DNA from: Crambe crambe
Taxonomy: Eukaryota; Porifera; Demospongiae; Poecilosclerida; Crambeidae
DNA length: 64,000 nucleotides
Reading direction: 5' to 3'
NCBI GenBank assembly: GCA_963924555.1
Contig: OZ004598.1
Span: 4,934,858-4,998,857, forward strand
The notes beneath the pieces were generated by a model that ran no database searches, was not told the origin of the DNA, and was given only the letters and a program-made list of their open reading frames with translations. Of the stretch, positions 41,437 through 58,782 are shown piece after piece. Both the position numbers and the translations under genes were made by a program. Numbering within the stretch: the first letter of the stretch is position 1; each line of letters opens with the position of its first letter.

Positions 41437-44239
41437 ATGGAAGGTGAAGTAACAGACCCTCAGATCACCACAGTGGAGACCATTATCACCAACGATGACC
41501 TGGAGAGCGATGCAGTGGGAGAGATCATTGAAGCAGAAACCTATACCGATGATTTTGAGGTGGTTATAAAAGTTAAAAGAACGTGTGCATGAAGGAATCA
41601 GAGATTCAGTGGAGTTTTTTTCATTATACTAGCCTTGGTTTATACCCCTATACTTATAGCCATGTATCCATCTTCCACATTTTCCTTCCCTCATTGATCC
41701 AGCTAGCCTAACTTTCGTTCTTGATTAATAAAAACATCCTTGGAGTCCCATAACTAGATATTGCATCATCACCATGATTTAGAATGGAAATTGCATCACT
41801 TCCCTACCTATAGTAATTGTTTTATTATTAACATATGAATTCTAATCTTTCCTATTATACTATCAAACTTTTCCAGCAGCGGTGCACCAGTTCAGACGGG
41901 ATCATTGGCTGGGGTAAAAATGTATTTTTAAAGTTCAGAAATTTCTAGAAGCACGTACTACGAACTGAGCATGCGCAATTGAATTTGTAGACGTCATTAA
42001 TTGCTTTGTCGCTCGAGCTTTTTCTAGTTCTAGTTTAACTGGTCGCTCGAGTGGAAGCTTATAAAAGCAAGCACTTCCCGGAGACTGCAAACAATATTGA
42101 AGGAAAAAGTGAGCAAAAAAAGAGCTTTAACATTGCAGAAGAATCATGTGCTACAGTATCTTTTCTTTGTTGAGCCAGAGTGCCCAAGTGCCTTCGGATC
42201 AGATGCCGAACTACAGCGACAATACTGTCGTTCCATCTCCTCCTCTACAGTGTGAATACACGTATGGCTCCGGCTCCATGTCTGGGGAATCGACTCCCAC
42301 AAGCGGCTATGGCACTAACTATTCCAGCACTAGTCCGAATGGTAGTGATAACCAGAACCCTTCCCCAGTTAACATCGAGGTAGTGGACAACCTGTACTCC
42401 CCAGGCGACGGGAGTACGATTGTGTCTCCAACGTCAAGCAATATGCCTTATGAATGCTACACCCCTACTACGAACTATCCTTCAAATGAACCTTACTGCG
42501 CGCAACAATCGCCATTTTACCCCAGCCAAGACTCGTACAACACTGGTGGATACTTTGGCTACCAGCAGCCTAATTTTGGCTATAATTTCCCACAGGCATC
42601 TGAAAATCTTTCACCCAAGCCTCAGGGGCATCCAATGCAACAGTCCATCTGCAAAGTGTGTGGGGATATCGCCTCTGGGAATCACTTTGGAGTACAGAGT
42701 TGTGAGGCCTGTAAGAGCTTCTTCAGGAGAAGCATTCGTGCTAATGCTCGCTATGCTTGTCGTGGCAGCAGAGCCTGTGCGATTGAGAAGCACACAAGGA
42801 ATCGCTGTCAGTATTGTCGCCTCCAGAAGTGTGCTGCAATGGGCATGCGAAAAGAAGGTATGATAATTTCTAAGTTTCATTGTTAGCATTATTCTATTGT
42901 CTGAAAAGCAGGTCTTTTGTTTTGAAGTGCGATATTGTCTAAAGCTACATATATACATTTTATCAATTTGTAGCCTGTTTTGTTAATCTTGGATCTGATA
43001 GTGTGCAAATTGTATGCTGATTAATTTCATGTAAAAAGTAATAGCCTGGTAGTACTATAGTGTCTACTTGTAACACCAGCTAATTTAATTTCGTACAAGT
43101 CTTAATTAACAACTGATTTACATGTCTGATTTTTTTCCTCACCTTCAGCAGTTCAAGAGGAACGCACACCACAAGGGGCAAAGCTTCAGAGAGCCAGTAC
43201 ACCCACGCCCCTTGGATTCACTTCCAATCTCAACTTCATTCCACCTGCAGTGCCTTACTTTCCACAAAACTTTGACTCCCCAACCAGTCCAGTACCAAGA
43301 ATGCTTTCCCACGCTGCCAGCAGAATGTATGGCTCTCTCCCAAATCTGAAAATGGAATTTGACCGCTCTTCGGCCCCGTCTCCTGGCATGATGACCCCTC
43401 AGGCTCGATCGTACACTCCCCCTGCTCTAGATACATCAGCATCTTCCACTCAAATATCTGTTTCTGTATTGGTGAATGCCGATATGCAAGCAGAAAGCCA
43501 GCCTGAAGCAATGAAGAAAGAGGCTAGCAACATCAAACTTGAGGATCTTTTCGAGGGCATCAAAGCCTCTCTTCTCAAAGTCATCGAGTGGTCCAAACGC
43601 ATTCCTGCCTTCGGTAGTTTGAGTCTCGACGACCAAGTTAAGCTACTGAAATCAAGCTGGTGTGAGCATTGCACCCTCAAATTGGCAGCTCAGAATGGAC
43701 CCAAGTCCGACACTGTTCTCCTAGCCAATGGCCTCTCCTGTAGCAAGGACAACATCGAGGACCCTGAAGTCAGACGTGTGCTGTTCAGGGTTTTCAACGA
43801 GCTGGCATACTGGTTGGACTACTTGAATGTCGACCGAGTTGAATTGGCCTGCTTGAAAGGAATCTTGCTCTTCAATCCTGGTGAGTATGATTATGTCCTA
43901 CTGATACTCTTAGCTAGAATTGAGTAATCTCAATATTTATTTTCGTACTGTATTATTTATGAATCTTTTGGTGTTTTTTTTTTTTCTGTAGATGCAAAAG
44001 GATTAAGTCCAGCCTCCAAGAAGAAAGTTGAGATCTTTCAGGAGCAGATTTTGCAAAGTTTGGAGACACGTACCAAGACGATGTACCCCGTCTCCCCTCA
44101 GCGCTTCTCAAAGCTGCTCCTGCGTCTGGCACCCCTCAAGGCCATCAGCTTGGAAGTAATGCAACACATGGAAGTCCAGAGAGCACTGGGCAACGCCAAA
44201 ATGGACAATCTCTTTGGTGAACTCCTTGATTTTGAGTAA
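41437..44239 (+). CDS. NR2-type nuclear receptor (NR-B)
   Basis: Four coding exons, 41437-41559, 42179-42857, 43149-43880 and 43992-44239, give an in-frame 593-residue protein. Residues 1-195 are acidic then Ser/Tyr/Pro/Asn-rich. The DNA-binding domain (about 199-264) is canonical in spacing: [20 protein letters not shown] with P-box [10 protein letters not shown], then [20 protein letters not shown]. It continues [20 protein letters not shown], the GMRKEAVQ-type extension typical of NR2 receptors (HNF4, RXR, COUP). The ligand-binding domain (about 395-590) has [38 protein letters not shown] and an AF-2-like end ([12 protein letters not shown]). It should act as a DNA-binding transcription factor with or without ligand. 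It is divergently paired with NR-A. Exon 1 follows an AG acceptor-like site at 41430, so a 5' non-coding exon is likely. An alternative first exon starts at 42146. Confidence 0.93.
42060..42067 (+). promoter_or_regulatory. TATA box of a candidate internal promoter of NR-B
   Basis: TATAAAAG stands 86 bp upstream of ATG 42146. That ATG opens a frame ([11 protein letters not shown]) reading directly into exon 42179-42857 with no splice. A transcript from here would replace the acidic first 41 residues with 11 others. Confidence 0.5.
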
Positions 44240-47200
44240 CTGTTCAAACTTTCACGTGCACCAAATAATGCTAACAATTTTCACTCTTCCTTTTTTTTTG
44301 TGCTGCCCTTTTGTTGTCGTTGTTGTTGTTACTCATCATCTCTTCTTATTGTCATCTGTTTGGTTTCAGCACTCCTCAGTTTAGCTATTCTCTCGTGTAT
44401 TATGTTTGTAATTATTATATAGTTAATTCAATGATATGGTCAATTTATAAAAAAAAGCTGTTTTAATTATTGTGCTGCAGTGAGTGTTGTTTTTCCTCAA
44501 ATGAACTCTGTCCCCTGACACATTTTCCTTGTTAATTGTTTGGTATTTCTCACTCTCTTGAGTGTGATTTATCACATTTCAACCCAAATATATCAGACGC
44601 GTTCCTCTCATAGTCCTCACCCTCGGGTATCAAAAGAGGAATATGTGCAAGTGTTTGTGTGCCCTGCCTGAAAAAAAAAAAAAAAAAACAACAACAAAAT
44701 ATTCCAATTCTCAGAATTTAGGCTGTTAGGTGATCTTCCCTCCCTCTTGCCAGTGTTTATCGGCTTTGCCTTCAAAGTAGCCACTGTAAACAACACTTCA
44801 CCCACAAGGTCAAAGGAGATAAACAAAGAAAAGGGGACCACATAAAAAAGATGGCTCTTGAGAGGTTGATTATTATCAATAGAGAGAGATTCTGAATTTT
44901 CCTTTGTATACTTAAACCTGGAGTGTTTTTTATAATCATTATTAACAATTTATTAACAATAAGAAAACTTTGACCTTTTCTCAGTTATCAGAGAACTCTC
45001 AAAACAAACCCTCTAAAGATTAGATATCCTGTTTTGGAGATAATCACAGAACCTGCGCGTCCACATTTTGTGTCACACGGAGCACAATCTCAGACCAGAG
45101 TGTGCAATGCTGGAAAGGAAGTCTCCACGCTTGTGCCAGTGGTCACACGGTACAACAATGCATTGACCTCTTGTTGACCTCCATTGGCCATATGATAGGA
45201 CTTAGATCATCCACTTGGTATGACAACCATCTCAAGTAGTTATGGCAGCCTTTTTTTTTTTAAATAAAGAGATTAGTTACAGAGGGCTACACTGCATGTA
45301 TACACTTGTAGCCATTAATCGGACTGTCCTCCACATACACATCCTGTATGTAGCGTAACTCCCATTCCAAGGTGTGTAGGGAGATAGCTAGTGGATTCGT
45401 TCTGGCCGTGGATTCATTCAAGCTAGCTAACTATAGGGATCTATATAATTAAGGTGAAATCCAAGAAAACGTTTCACTGTATCTACTCTATTGTCCTCCA
45501 TTACAAGCAGCAGCTTAATTTGGTGGCGAAAAGTGAATTTCAACAACGAAGCATTCCATAATCCCCCACTGTCTTATTGATAAATAACCCTATCTGTTCT
45601 CCGACCGTTTATACAAACAACTTATATAATGTCTCTAAAAATTGAATAGCTATCACTCACTAATCATAAAGAGTGACCCTCCCTTTAACTGTGGGTGGGC
45701 AGCTGCTCATACTATTGCCGGCATAGTTGGTAAATACACAATGTTCTATGGCAGGCGTAAACTGGTCCTGATTGCATGTGGAAAGTGCTTGGGAGACTAA
45801 ACAGCTAGCTTAGTGGCTGTTTTTCAAAAAATGATATTTGAAAAGGGGAAAGGACTCACGTACCTTTTATAGAGTGTGTTCATCATTAATTAAGGACATT
45901 TAGTTGATAGTAGCCAAATTTGAAAAACTTGGAAAAGTTCATCTGGAATTTATGGCTGTGGAGTTCACAACAACACACCATTTTCGTATCAGCCAGCTAT
46001 CACATGACATGATTGCTATAAATCTATTTACTGCATGGCTAGCAAACTGAAAGGAAAATGCTTCATCATGATTGCTATAGACATGTTTTATGTAGCACTG
46101 CTACAGTACTCCATTGACAATTATTCAAAGAAGGAAGTTATCTAACATGCTAGCCATGAGGTTGACCAGTGATGTAGTAAAGGGTCACTCTTACTTCCTA
46201 AGTAGCTTATTGGGATTTCCTCCTTCAGTTTCTAGTGGAAACCACTTGGATACGATTTCACCTGTTGCATGGTTATCTTGATTGGACCATCAAAGGAAGC
46301 CCTGAAGCAACTACATCAATGAACTTGATAAAGGTTGGGTATAATGAAGCATTCTATTAGTAGAAAATACTAGCTACCATTATGAGTGGGATATGTACAC
46401 ATAGCTATGTTCCTAAACCATTGAAGTGAGATGTTGCCATTTAACACATGTGCAAGAAGCCTATCACATGTAACTACATGTAGCTACATGTGGTAGTTCT
46501 ACGACTGTGAACCTTGAGTTTAATTTCCGTACTTGGGGCATGCAACTGCAGTGGTTAGGCAGTTAAAAATAAATTACTTGTTTAACGGATTTCCCTGCCC
46601 TATTTTTACAGAACTCAGTATACTGCTGTTTATCTTTGTATACTAGATCCCAGTATACTCCTGTTTCTCTGTATACTAGAACACATGACCATATAAACAT
46701 GATGCATAGTATACTGAGGTAGTTTATGTTTAAGTTGATTTCGTCCTGCCTGCCTATAAGAAAGGAGAAAAAACCTGTTAAAACAAGAGAACTGCATATA
46801 ATATGGTTTCTAAAACAAACATGAATTAGCAGCTAAAGCTCGAAGCAATTTTTTTTTGGATTTTTATTATCCAGTCACCTCATCTACCATCCCCTTGTTT
46901 GGAAGAATTAATTGCTAAAGGAATTTTGGATGAAGCTTATGATGCAGTCACAATATACAACAGTTTGGCATTTGAAGTATTTCTCCAAATTAAACCCCAA
47001 TCGTGTGCCCCACCCCCCCCCCCCCCCCTCTGTGAGAATTAGAGGGGACCTGGCTAATCTCCAGACAGGAAATTAGCATCCTGTTATGTTTCGTCTGGAC
47101 GCTGTCTTTTCATGGTAGATAATTGGTTTGCTCTCATAGCAAGGTGCATTAGAAAGAGGAAGGAAGGAGTAGTATCAGTGTACCAATGGAGTCCACTTAG

Positions 47201-48435
47201 TGCAGGAAGTGATATAATTTATATTGTGACTGTCTGAAATTCATTATACACTTAATATAATAATAATTGAGTGGGCACATGCAGCTGCTTCACTGACTAA
47301 TCAAGTTCTTATGGCAGTACAGTGCAAACCTGCTAACAGTGAGTCTGTGGGGTTAGAAATAGGTCTCTGTAGGGAGGTTGAAGCTGGAAAATAGGCCGAG
47401 CCATTAGGTAGAGAGGTAACATGGTCTCATTTATGATCAAACAGCTTCCTGAGTCCTGATAATGCTTTCTGTGGGTTTGAAGGTCCATGATCCCCCCAGC
47501 ATTAACCATTTCCTGGACTTTTCATATTGAGGGTACAGGAAGACATTGTTGCAAGAGATATCTGGCTATGTTTAACCTCTGGCTCCTAATAAGGCAATTG
47601 CTGTTAACTCACAATGTTACCACCAGGCTACAATATTATTCATTACTCAGTGCCACACTCAATGTAATACTGACATGCTGTGTGCCTAAAAGAATCGATT
47701 AATAAAAAAAGAAATGACCTTATGAACTTACATTCTCTTCCTTATAAGAAGGTTCATGTCTAGGTCAAAAAAACTTCCATGAGTAACTAACTAGCTGCTC
47801 TGTGGTGGGTTATTCATATATGGAGTGAGATTTTATCTCTTATTATAATCCTATTCATTGTGGGATGTCTGGGCAACTTGAGACAATATTAATAGGCCAT
47901 TAAATTGTGTCCTTTTAGACTTTGAACACTTTGGACTTGAATAAATATCCTCAAATTAAGTGATTTTTAGTGAGGATGGAATGAGATAAAAAATTGCACT
48001 CCAGCTGAATTAAAGGTGTGAAAAGGTGTGAAAGGTGTTAGGAATATGTGCTAATTGAAATCTCTTAGAACCTAGCTGCAAAGTGTGATCACACCTACCT
48101 GAAATAACCAAATCAGAATCTAACAAGTTAGTTCTATCCAACATGAAAGTGACAGCTCAGCATGCAGCTGCAGTAGTAAGGGCATGAGCGGGGAAAGAAA
48201 TTTTATATTTGGCTAATGACTCTGGTATATCTAGAGTAAGGAGTGGAAAATCAATGGGGTTAGGGGGTTAGATTAAGGAGTATTTTGTGGTGTAGCAGCT
48301 AAGCATTACTCATGGAATGTACTGATCCATTTGAGAGGTTTAGCCCAGCTAGGGCCATCGTGTGAGAAAACCACAACTAGCCTGCATGCATGCTCCAGGA
48401 CACCCACTCACTCCACGTACATGACCCGTCCACCA

Positions 48436-48705
48436 ATGAAATTCACTATGTCTAGCAATGGTAAATGCCATTGCAAGCACATCCATCCATGACAAAAAAA
48501 CATTCTTTTTTTTCAATATAAATCACTGTAATCCAGTAAGTTCATGTTATGAAACTCTCACTAGCTAGTATGAAATTCACTATGTCTAGCAATGGTAAAT
48601 GCCATTGCAAGCACATCCATCCATGATAAAAACATTCTTTTTTTTTTTCAATATAAATCACTGTAATCCAGTAAGTTCATGTTATGAAATTCTCACTAGC
48701 TAGTA
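48436..48705. repeat. Two-copy tandem duplication, 134 bp unit
   Basis: ATGAAATTCACTATGTCTAG starts at 48436 and 48570. The copies are almost identical, differing mainly in an A/T run, which indicates a recent duplication. Confidence 0.95.
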
Positions 48706-48940
48706 TGAAAACATGGTTTTCTTTGAGGTAGGAGTTGTACTAATATCACACTTGTTGATATATGGAACAGTTAAGATCATTATGGTGAAGGATAGCTCTA
48801 AAGTTATCACAACTATAATGTATCTGATGGTATGATAATGCAACGAAACTCTCTGAAAGGATACAAGAAAGACCCCAACGAAAAACACCTTTCAATGTAT
48901 CAAGTCTAATAATTTATTTTTATCTTCACAGAGAGGTTAT

Positions 48941-49095
48941 CACAACCTTGTCTACAATGGACAAAGCAGCTGGAGAGATCTAGGACAACCTTGTCTACAA
49001 TGGACAAAGCAGCTGGAGAGAAGACAACCTTGTCTACAATGAACAGAGCAGCGCTGGAGAGAGGACAACCTTATCTACAATGGACAAAGCAGCTG
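48941..49095. repeat. Four-copy tandem array, about 40-45 bp unit
   Basis: Units contain ACAACCTTGTCTACAATGGA followed by CAAAGCAGCTGGAGAGA, with small differences. Confidence 0.93.
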
Positions 49096-49409
49096 GTCCC
49101 AATTTGTCCTTCAATTAGAGCTGGTTCTACTGTAACATACGCTATTAGAATGAACAATTTGTCAGTGCAACAGTTGACACTATCGTAATGTAAACAGAGA
49201 CATCCTGTAGCTGGTACACACACACACACACACACTAACACTCTCCAGGAGAGGAAGGAACACCTGCACAAGTTAAACTGCCGGTGTTTGCATTCAGTGC
49301 TACTAAAACATCGATTCTTTGTGAATTCATACACACGGTGGAAGGTGGCGATGTAACCTTTCCTCCGTTTCTAAGTGTGATCAATGAGACATTGTTTATT
49401 TATGTGTGG

Positions 49410-50012
49410 AAAGATCAATACCATTTATAAAATTAATTTCATGGCTGAGGAAAAATTAATTGGATAGTAACTAGTTAAAATGCCCTTTAGCTGTCATTTC
49501 ATGCATTAGCTAGATCTTCAAGATCATAGAAGATTCCCTCATGTCGAAGTAGCTAACAAATTATTTAAGGCTCTGTTTGTTTACATCAGAAGAGTCCCCA
49601 AATAATCCTCAGGACAGAGCAGCCCTTATTTAGCCATGCATGCAGGAAAGAAGCACAATGAAATGTCAAGGCCGGGATGGTACCACCATCATGCAAGGTG
49701 GGGTGAGGTGCCAATGTGTTGAAAGATCATACCATTTATAAAATAATTTCATGGCTGGGGAAATTTTTTTTAATTTTTTTTTTTTAATCTAGCTAGCTAA
49801 ATGCCTCAATAATGCATTAGATCTTCAAGATCATAGAAGATTGCCTCACGTTGAGGTAGCTAACGAATTATTAAAGGCTGTGTTTGTTTACATCAGAGAG
49901 AACATACTATCATCCCCAAATGATCCTCGGGGCAGCCTTATTTAGCCATGAAGGAAAGGAGCACAATGAAATGTCAAGGCCAGGATATGGTACCGGTGAG
50001 GTGCCAATGAAG
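49410..50012. repeat. Two-copy tandem duplication, about 300 bp unit
   Basis: Copy 1 (about 49410-49719) and copy 2 (about 49721-50012) both start AAAGATCA...ACCATTTATAAAAT. Both contain GATCTTCAAGATCATAGAAG and TTATTTAGCCATG, and both end GAGGTGCCAATG. They have diverged by substitutions and small indels. Confidence 0.93.
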
Positions 50013-50358
50013 CATGTGACATGATAGAGATCACATGTGAAATAGATCAAGCATTATGACATAATACTAGATCATAACATAACAATGATATAATTAACCG
50101 GCTTAGAAGCTAGCTGGCTATACACACACCTCCGTGGATCTCTCCTTCATGATATGATAAGGAGAAGGTATCAGTTAGATCAGAGCAATGATACTAGGAC
50201 ATTCCAATATTAATGGATCATTACCTACTTCCTTTGGGTTGGAACAGCTTGCATCAGCCAGCCAGTTATGAATATCCTACCTACCTACCTACCACATAGC
50301 ACTTCCTTACTGCTGATGTGTTAACCTTGTTCCCAGGCTCTAGCAATAATAGGCCTGG

Positions 50359-50529
50359 GTACAGCAGATTGCAGTGATCTTGCAATACAAATCCAGAACA
50401 GCAAAACCAAAAATTTACATAGCCTCCTTTCAAGTAGCCCAACTCCAAAGCCATTTGAAAGGAGACTATGTAAATTTTGGTTTTGCTGTTCTGGATTTCA
50501 TGTTGCAAGATCACTGCAATCTGCTGTAC
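50359..50529. mobile_element. Large foldback (about 75 bp arms, short loop)
   Basis: The left arm begins GTACAGCAGATTGCAGTGAT and continues CTTGCAA. The right arm ends TTGCAAGATCACTGCAATCT then GCTGTAC. The arms pair along almost their full length with a loop of about 17-20 nt near 50437-50453. A transcript would form a long hairpin. Confidence 0.85.
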
Positions 50530-51807
50530 AAGGCTATGCTGACCTCTACAGTCTACAACAGTCGGCTGTAGGCCAGGGAAGTTCCAAACTATATCCTGGA
50601 AAATACCCTCAGCATGCAACATCACTAGATACATGTCCCCCTCGACCACTTAAACCATATAGTCACTCACTGGAGTTGCATAATATCAAATCCTAATTGA
50701 GATCTCGTAACTCATAATGGCTGTGCAATACTTGGCCTTCTCATCCCTCTAAAAATGCTATAGAGATTGAGAAGCAAATATTGAGATCCTTTCTTTCTTA
50801 CATGGAGGGTTAATTCTCTGTACTTCAGAGGATGTGAGCGCTGACAACATAATTATCAGTAATAAGTGCCTTAATCAATCAAAGGTAATCCGATGAGGGA
50901 AGTTGATGCCTTCAGATATCTAGGGAGTGCATGGTTTGAGTGGGTGGCTGGCACATCAAATGAATATATGATAAGTTATTGTGGTCCTTGAAAGTCCAAA
51001 GTACTTCCTGCATGCATGGTTGCTATTGGTAATATGGTGTGAAAGTTGTGGGTGGTTATTTTGAAGTATTGCATAACTCTAAGCATCTAAGCTAGAGGTG
51101 GGCTTCCAAATCCAAGGCCAGTCACATGACTCCACTTGTTTACTAGGAAATCCCCCCATAGTAATCCATGACCTTTGCACCCAAATGGAATTTTCCAGTC
51201 CTGTTATTGACATGACATCACTACCACAATATGGGAGACAAGGAGTCTACTATCTCAATTGATGATTGTCATTTCTAGCTCTGAAAGTTATAATGACAGG
51301 GGCTTTAGGGTCAAGTGGGTGGTGTGGGAGAGAGCCTTAGCTAGGATTTCCTTCTTGAATGCAACACCTACAATGCTTAGGAAGGACTTTGCACTCCAAA
51401 TTACTCCAGCCCCAACAAATCCCCTCCTCCTTCAGGGAAAAATCTAATTGGATAAAGCATTTATAATTCCATTCCACCCACTCGATTACTGGGGATCCGT
51501 TAAGGACCATTCCGCCCACTCAATTACCTCTGGGGACATTCCACCCACTCAACTTCCTCCCAACAGGCTGGGGATACTATCCCACCAGCTCAAGTGATCC
51601 AAACAGGCTATTTGAGAATAGAGAATTGAATTTTCATACAGGAAGTCACACATATTTGTACTCCAATGGAAAATTGATAAACACAGTAACCATAGCAGTG
51701 ACCTAACACTGAAAGATGTGAGATGTATAATTTTATACAAAAAAAATAAGGCTCCTAAGATATTCTAAGATTGTGATGGAATGAATAACTTCCCCCTCCC
51801 CCTTCAA

Positions 51808-53418
51808 CTATCTCCAACCAGGCAATAGAGTCTTCTGACCTTCTTTCTGATCTTTGCCCATGTCCCCATCCAGGCTTTCAGAATCTCTCAGAGTCAGCCA
51901 CTGCTCACTAGGGGGAGGAAGGATCAACAGGGCATCCTCCACGCTGATGGCAGTCAAACTTCCATTCCGTCGTCTCACCAATATACCAAGCTCGTCCAAA
52001 CTGCTCACTGCATCTTCCACATCGAAATCAAAATCCTTCAACTGAAATTGTCCTTCCAGCCACTTCTCAATCCTAGCCTTAAGAGTCTCTTCTGTGTCAT
52101 ACACTGGAGTATCATGACCTTTCACCTTAATGGGAGATAAAAGAAAAGCATATGCCAGAAGAGCTTCTTTGAATGCTTCATCTTGAGCTCGATCAGTAAG
52201 GAGGGTCAGGACACCGCGATTATTGGCAATCGTTTTATAGTAAAGGGTAGTGGCCAGATTGGCTAAGTAGTAGTTGCGTTTATTCTTGTAACCTGTCCAA
52301 GCTCTTGCTGCAGCAAGAATGGCTAGCCCCACCCCACCCCACACCCACTGGAGCTCCAAATTCGAGAGGACCGGTAGCAATTTTACGAAGGGCAAACACA
52401 CTCCCAATACGACACCGGATACCAGAAGTCTCTGATCGAAAGTCGACATTTTGATCTTGCCTCTTGGGAGAAGATGCTCCAATTTATCCATCTGGATGTC
52501 TTTGAAGATTTTGAGATGGAGTTTTTTTTCACCTCGAGAACGAATGGCAAGAAACACGCGCATGTATGACTTCCCTGAGAAAAAAGCACTTCTTTTGGGA
52601 AGAAGTGAAGAACTGATGAATTCTTTGAAACGTAGAAAAGGAGATCTTCCTTTGAGTTCCCGACCTCTAGTCCACATTTGGAGCAGCTCGTATTCAGATG
52701 GATCCACCGAAACAATGATACCACTTGTGTCCCGATCATGTAACAACGAAAGGAGTTCATCTCGTGGGATTTCAAAGAAATTTGCCTTCTCTAGCAGCTT
52801 CTCCACTTTCTGGAGGAGGAGATACTCGTTGTCAAGGACTTGCTTTCTGGAGAGCTCTGTTGTTTGGTATGTATCCTTGTCTGGGTCCACAGGATCAAAC
52901 AAAAACTAAAGGAGCGAAGAAACATTCGGTAATGATTACCATGATGGGCATTAATTAGAAAATAGACATGAAGCCGTACATTTTATACCCTGTTCAGAAT
53001 CGTAGCTTACAAATGGAATCAACAAGAAACCTACCTTTGCCTCTTCGAGAATGCTGTAGAATTTCTGAGAGTAACTAGCGTCAAGTGCAGCTGCCACCTT
53101 CTCCATCTGCCCCTCACTGGCATCACTTAATAACCCTTTATCCTCCACCAACATTTTATAAAGGGTTCGTCGGGTCACTGGGATGAATTTCTCGAATCTC
53201 TCTACAGATGTTGCATCTACAGCTTTTGGTGTTACAGTTTGCAGTGCTTTTTCCTGGTTCTCTCCTCTGCTTGCTCCCGATGAAGCTTTGAGGAAGTTGC
53301 CAGTACTTTTGGGCGTTTTTCTTCGCAGAATTGAGGATCTCAGACCCAGGGATCTTGCAAAAATGAGCTCACCTAGGGCTCCGGGCTTCAGCGACCTTAA
53401 GCTTCCCAAGCAATGCAT
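51808..53418 (-). CDS. TMEM143: TMEM143-like (DUF3754) mitochondrial-type membrane protein
   Basis: Two exons, 53035-53418 and 51808-52905, join in phase 0 to give 493 residues, near the length of human TMEM143. The N-terminus (MHCLGSLRSLKPG..., many Arg/Lys/Ser, few acids) looks like a mitochondrial presequence. RFEKFIPVTRRTLYKMLVED matches the start of the DUF3754 region, followed by conserved blocks including EKKLHLKIFKDIQMDKLEHL. Two hydrophobic segments, LLVSGVVLGVCLPFVKLLPV and VWGGVGLAILAAARAWTGY, lie around residues 285-330. The C-terminal part is acidic and soluble. Molecular function of the family is unknown, so none is assigned. The gene is followed 233 bp upstream by the MATE gene on the same strand. 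A long antisense ORF across exon 2 is a shadow. Confidence 0.8.
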
Positions 53419-53651
53419 GATACTAGACGTCCAGATTGTATGAAAACTACAAGAGAGATAATAGTTGGGATTACTCCTCCATCATCAGTGCGACCCTTTA
53501 CCAAAGCCATCGATGCTGTTGTGTTGCTGCGCGTCATTTAGAATAAAGTACTGGAACCAGCCCCTCCCATCTGCAAGCTATTAATGACATCCACAATTAT
53601 AATAAATAAATGCCAAACTCTCATGTCATGCCTGCATATGTTAAATGAATG

Positions 53652-58332
<4,681 letters not shown>

Positions 58333-58782
58333 GGTTAAATTCTGCTATGCTGCAACACGGGGACGGGGGTTTATAAACTAAGGTGTAACATTGGATGTCA
58401 TTAGTGTGGTGCAATATCATTGGCCGGCGCATGTGCATGTGGCTATAATTATATCCTGCGCCCGGCCGGCCCCAGCTCGACGATATAAATACTTCTTACA
58501 TTACGTAATGTACTAATTGTGCTCGTTGAGCATGAGCAGAATATACATAATGGCGCCTTTTCATCCGTGAGCAAAAATGGACTGGCAACTGTTATGAAAA
58601 CCTTGTGATAGGATGAATGTCTCCAAATAGAATAGATGTCTCTTGGGATAAACGTTTGGCTTCATATACAATATTATCTCAAATAAAACACTTTATGATA
58701 TTAGCAGTTAGAAATAATGTGAAAGAAAACAATTGTGAACTGAAGACAAACAATGCTAGGAACTGGTATAGTTCCAATGAAT
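58333..58782. promoter_or_regulatory. MATE upstream region with TATA-like sequence
   Basis: On the minus strand GTTTATAAAC (about 58369-58378) stands roughly 40 bp before the MATE ATG at 58332, a spacing that suits a TATA box with a very short 5' UTR. The GC-rich stretch near 58458-58476 (CGCCCGGCCGGCCCC) and a plus-strand TATAAATA near 58483 are also present. The 3' side adjoins the GPCR stop at 58783. Confidence 0.4.

Larger units (their letters stand above)
44240..51807. other. 7.5 kb region without a recognised gene
   Basis: Between the NR-B stop and the TMEM143-like gene I see no coding exon with family resemblance. Contents are an NR-B 3' UTR with T-rich sequence, poly(A) and poly(C) runs (44669-44688, 47010-47028), two large tandem duplications, a four-copy array and a large foldback (listed separately). 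Long-range regulatory DNA or an unrecognised non-coding RNA is possible but not supported by anything specific. Confidence 0.6.

Noticed and set aside
49000-50700. CRISPR-like reading of tandem repeats
   Set aside because: Repeats are directly adjacent with no unique spacers of constant length, and the genome is eukaryotic.
52451-52909. 152-codon plus-strand ORF
   Set aside because: It is antisense to the well-supported TMEM143-like exon and has no family features.
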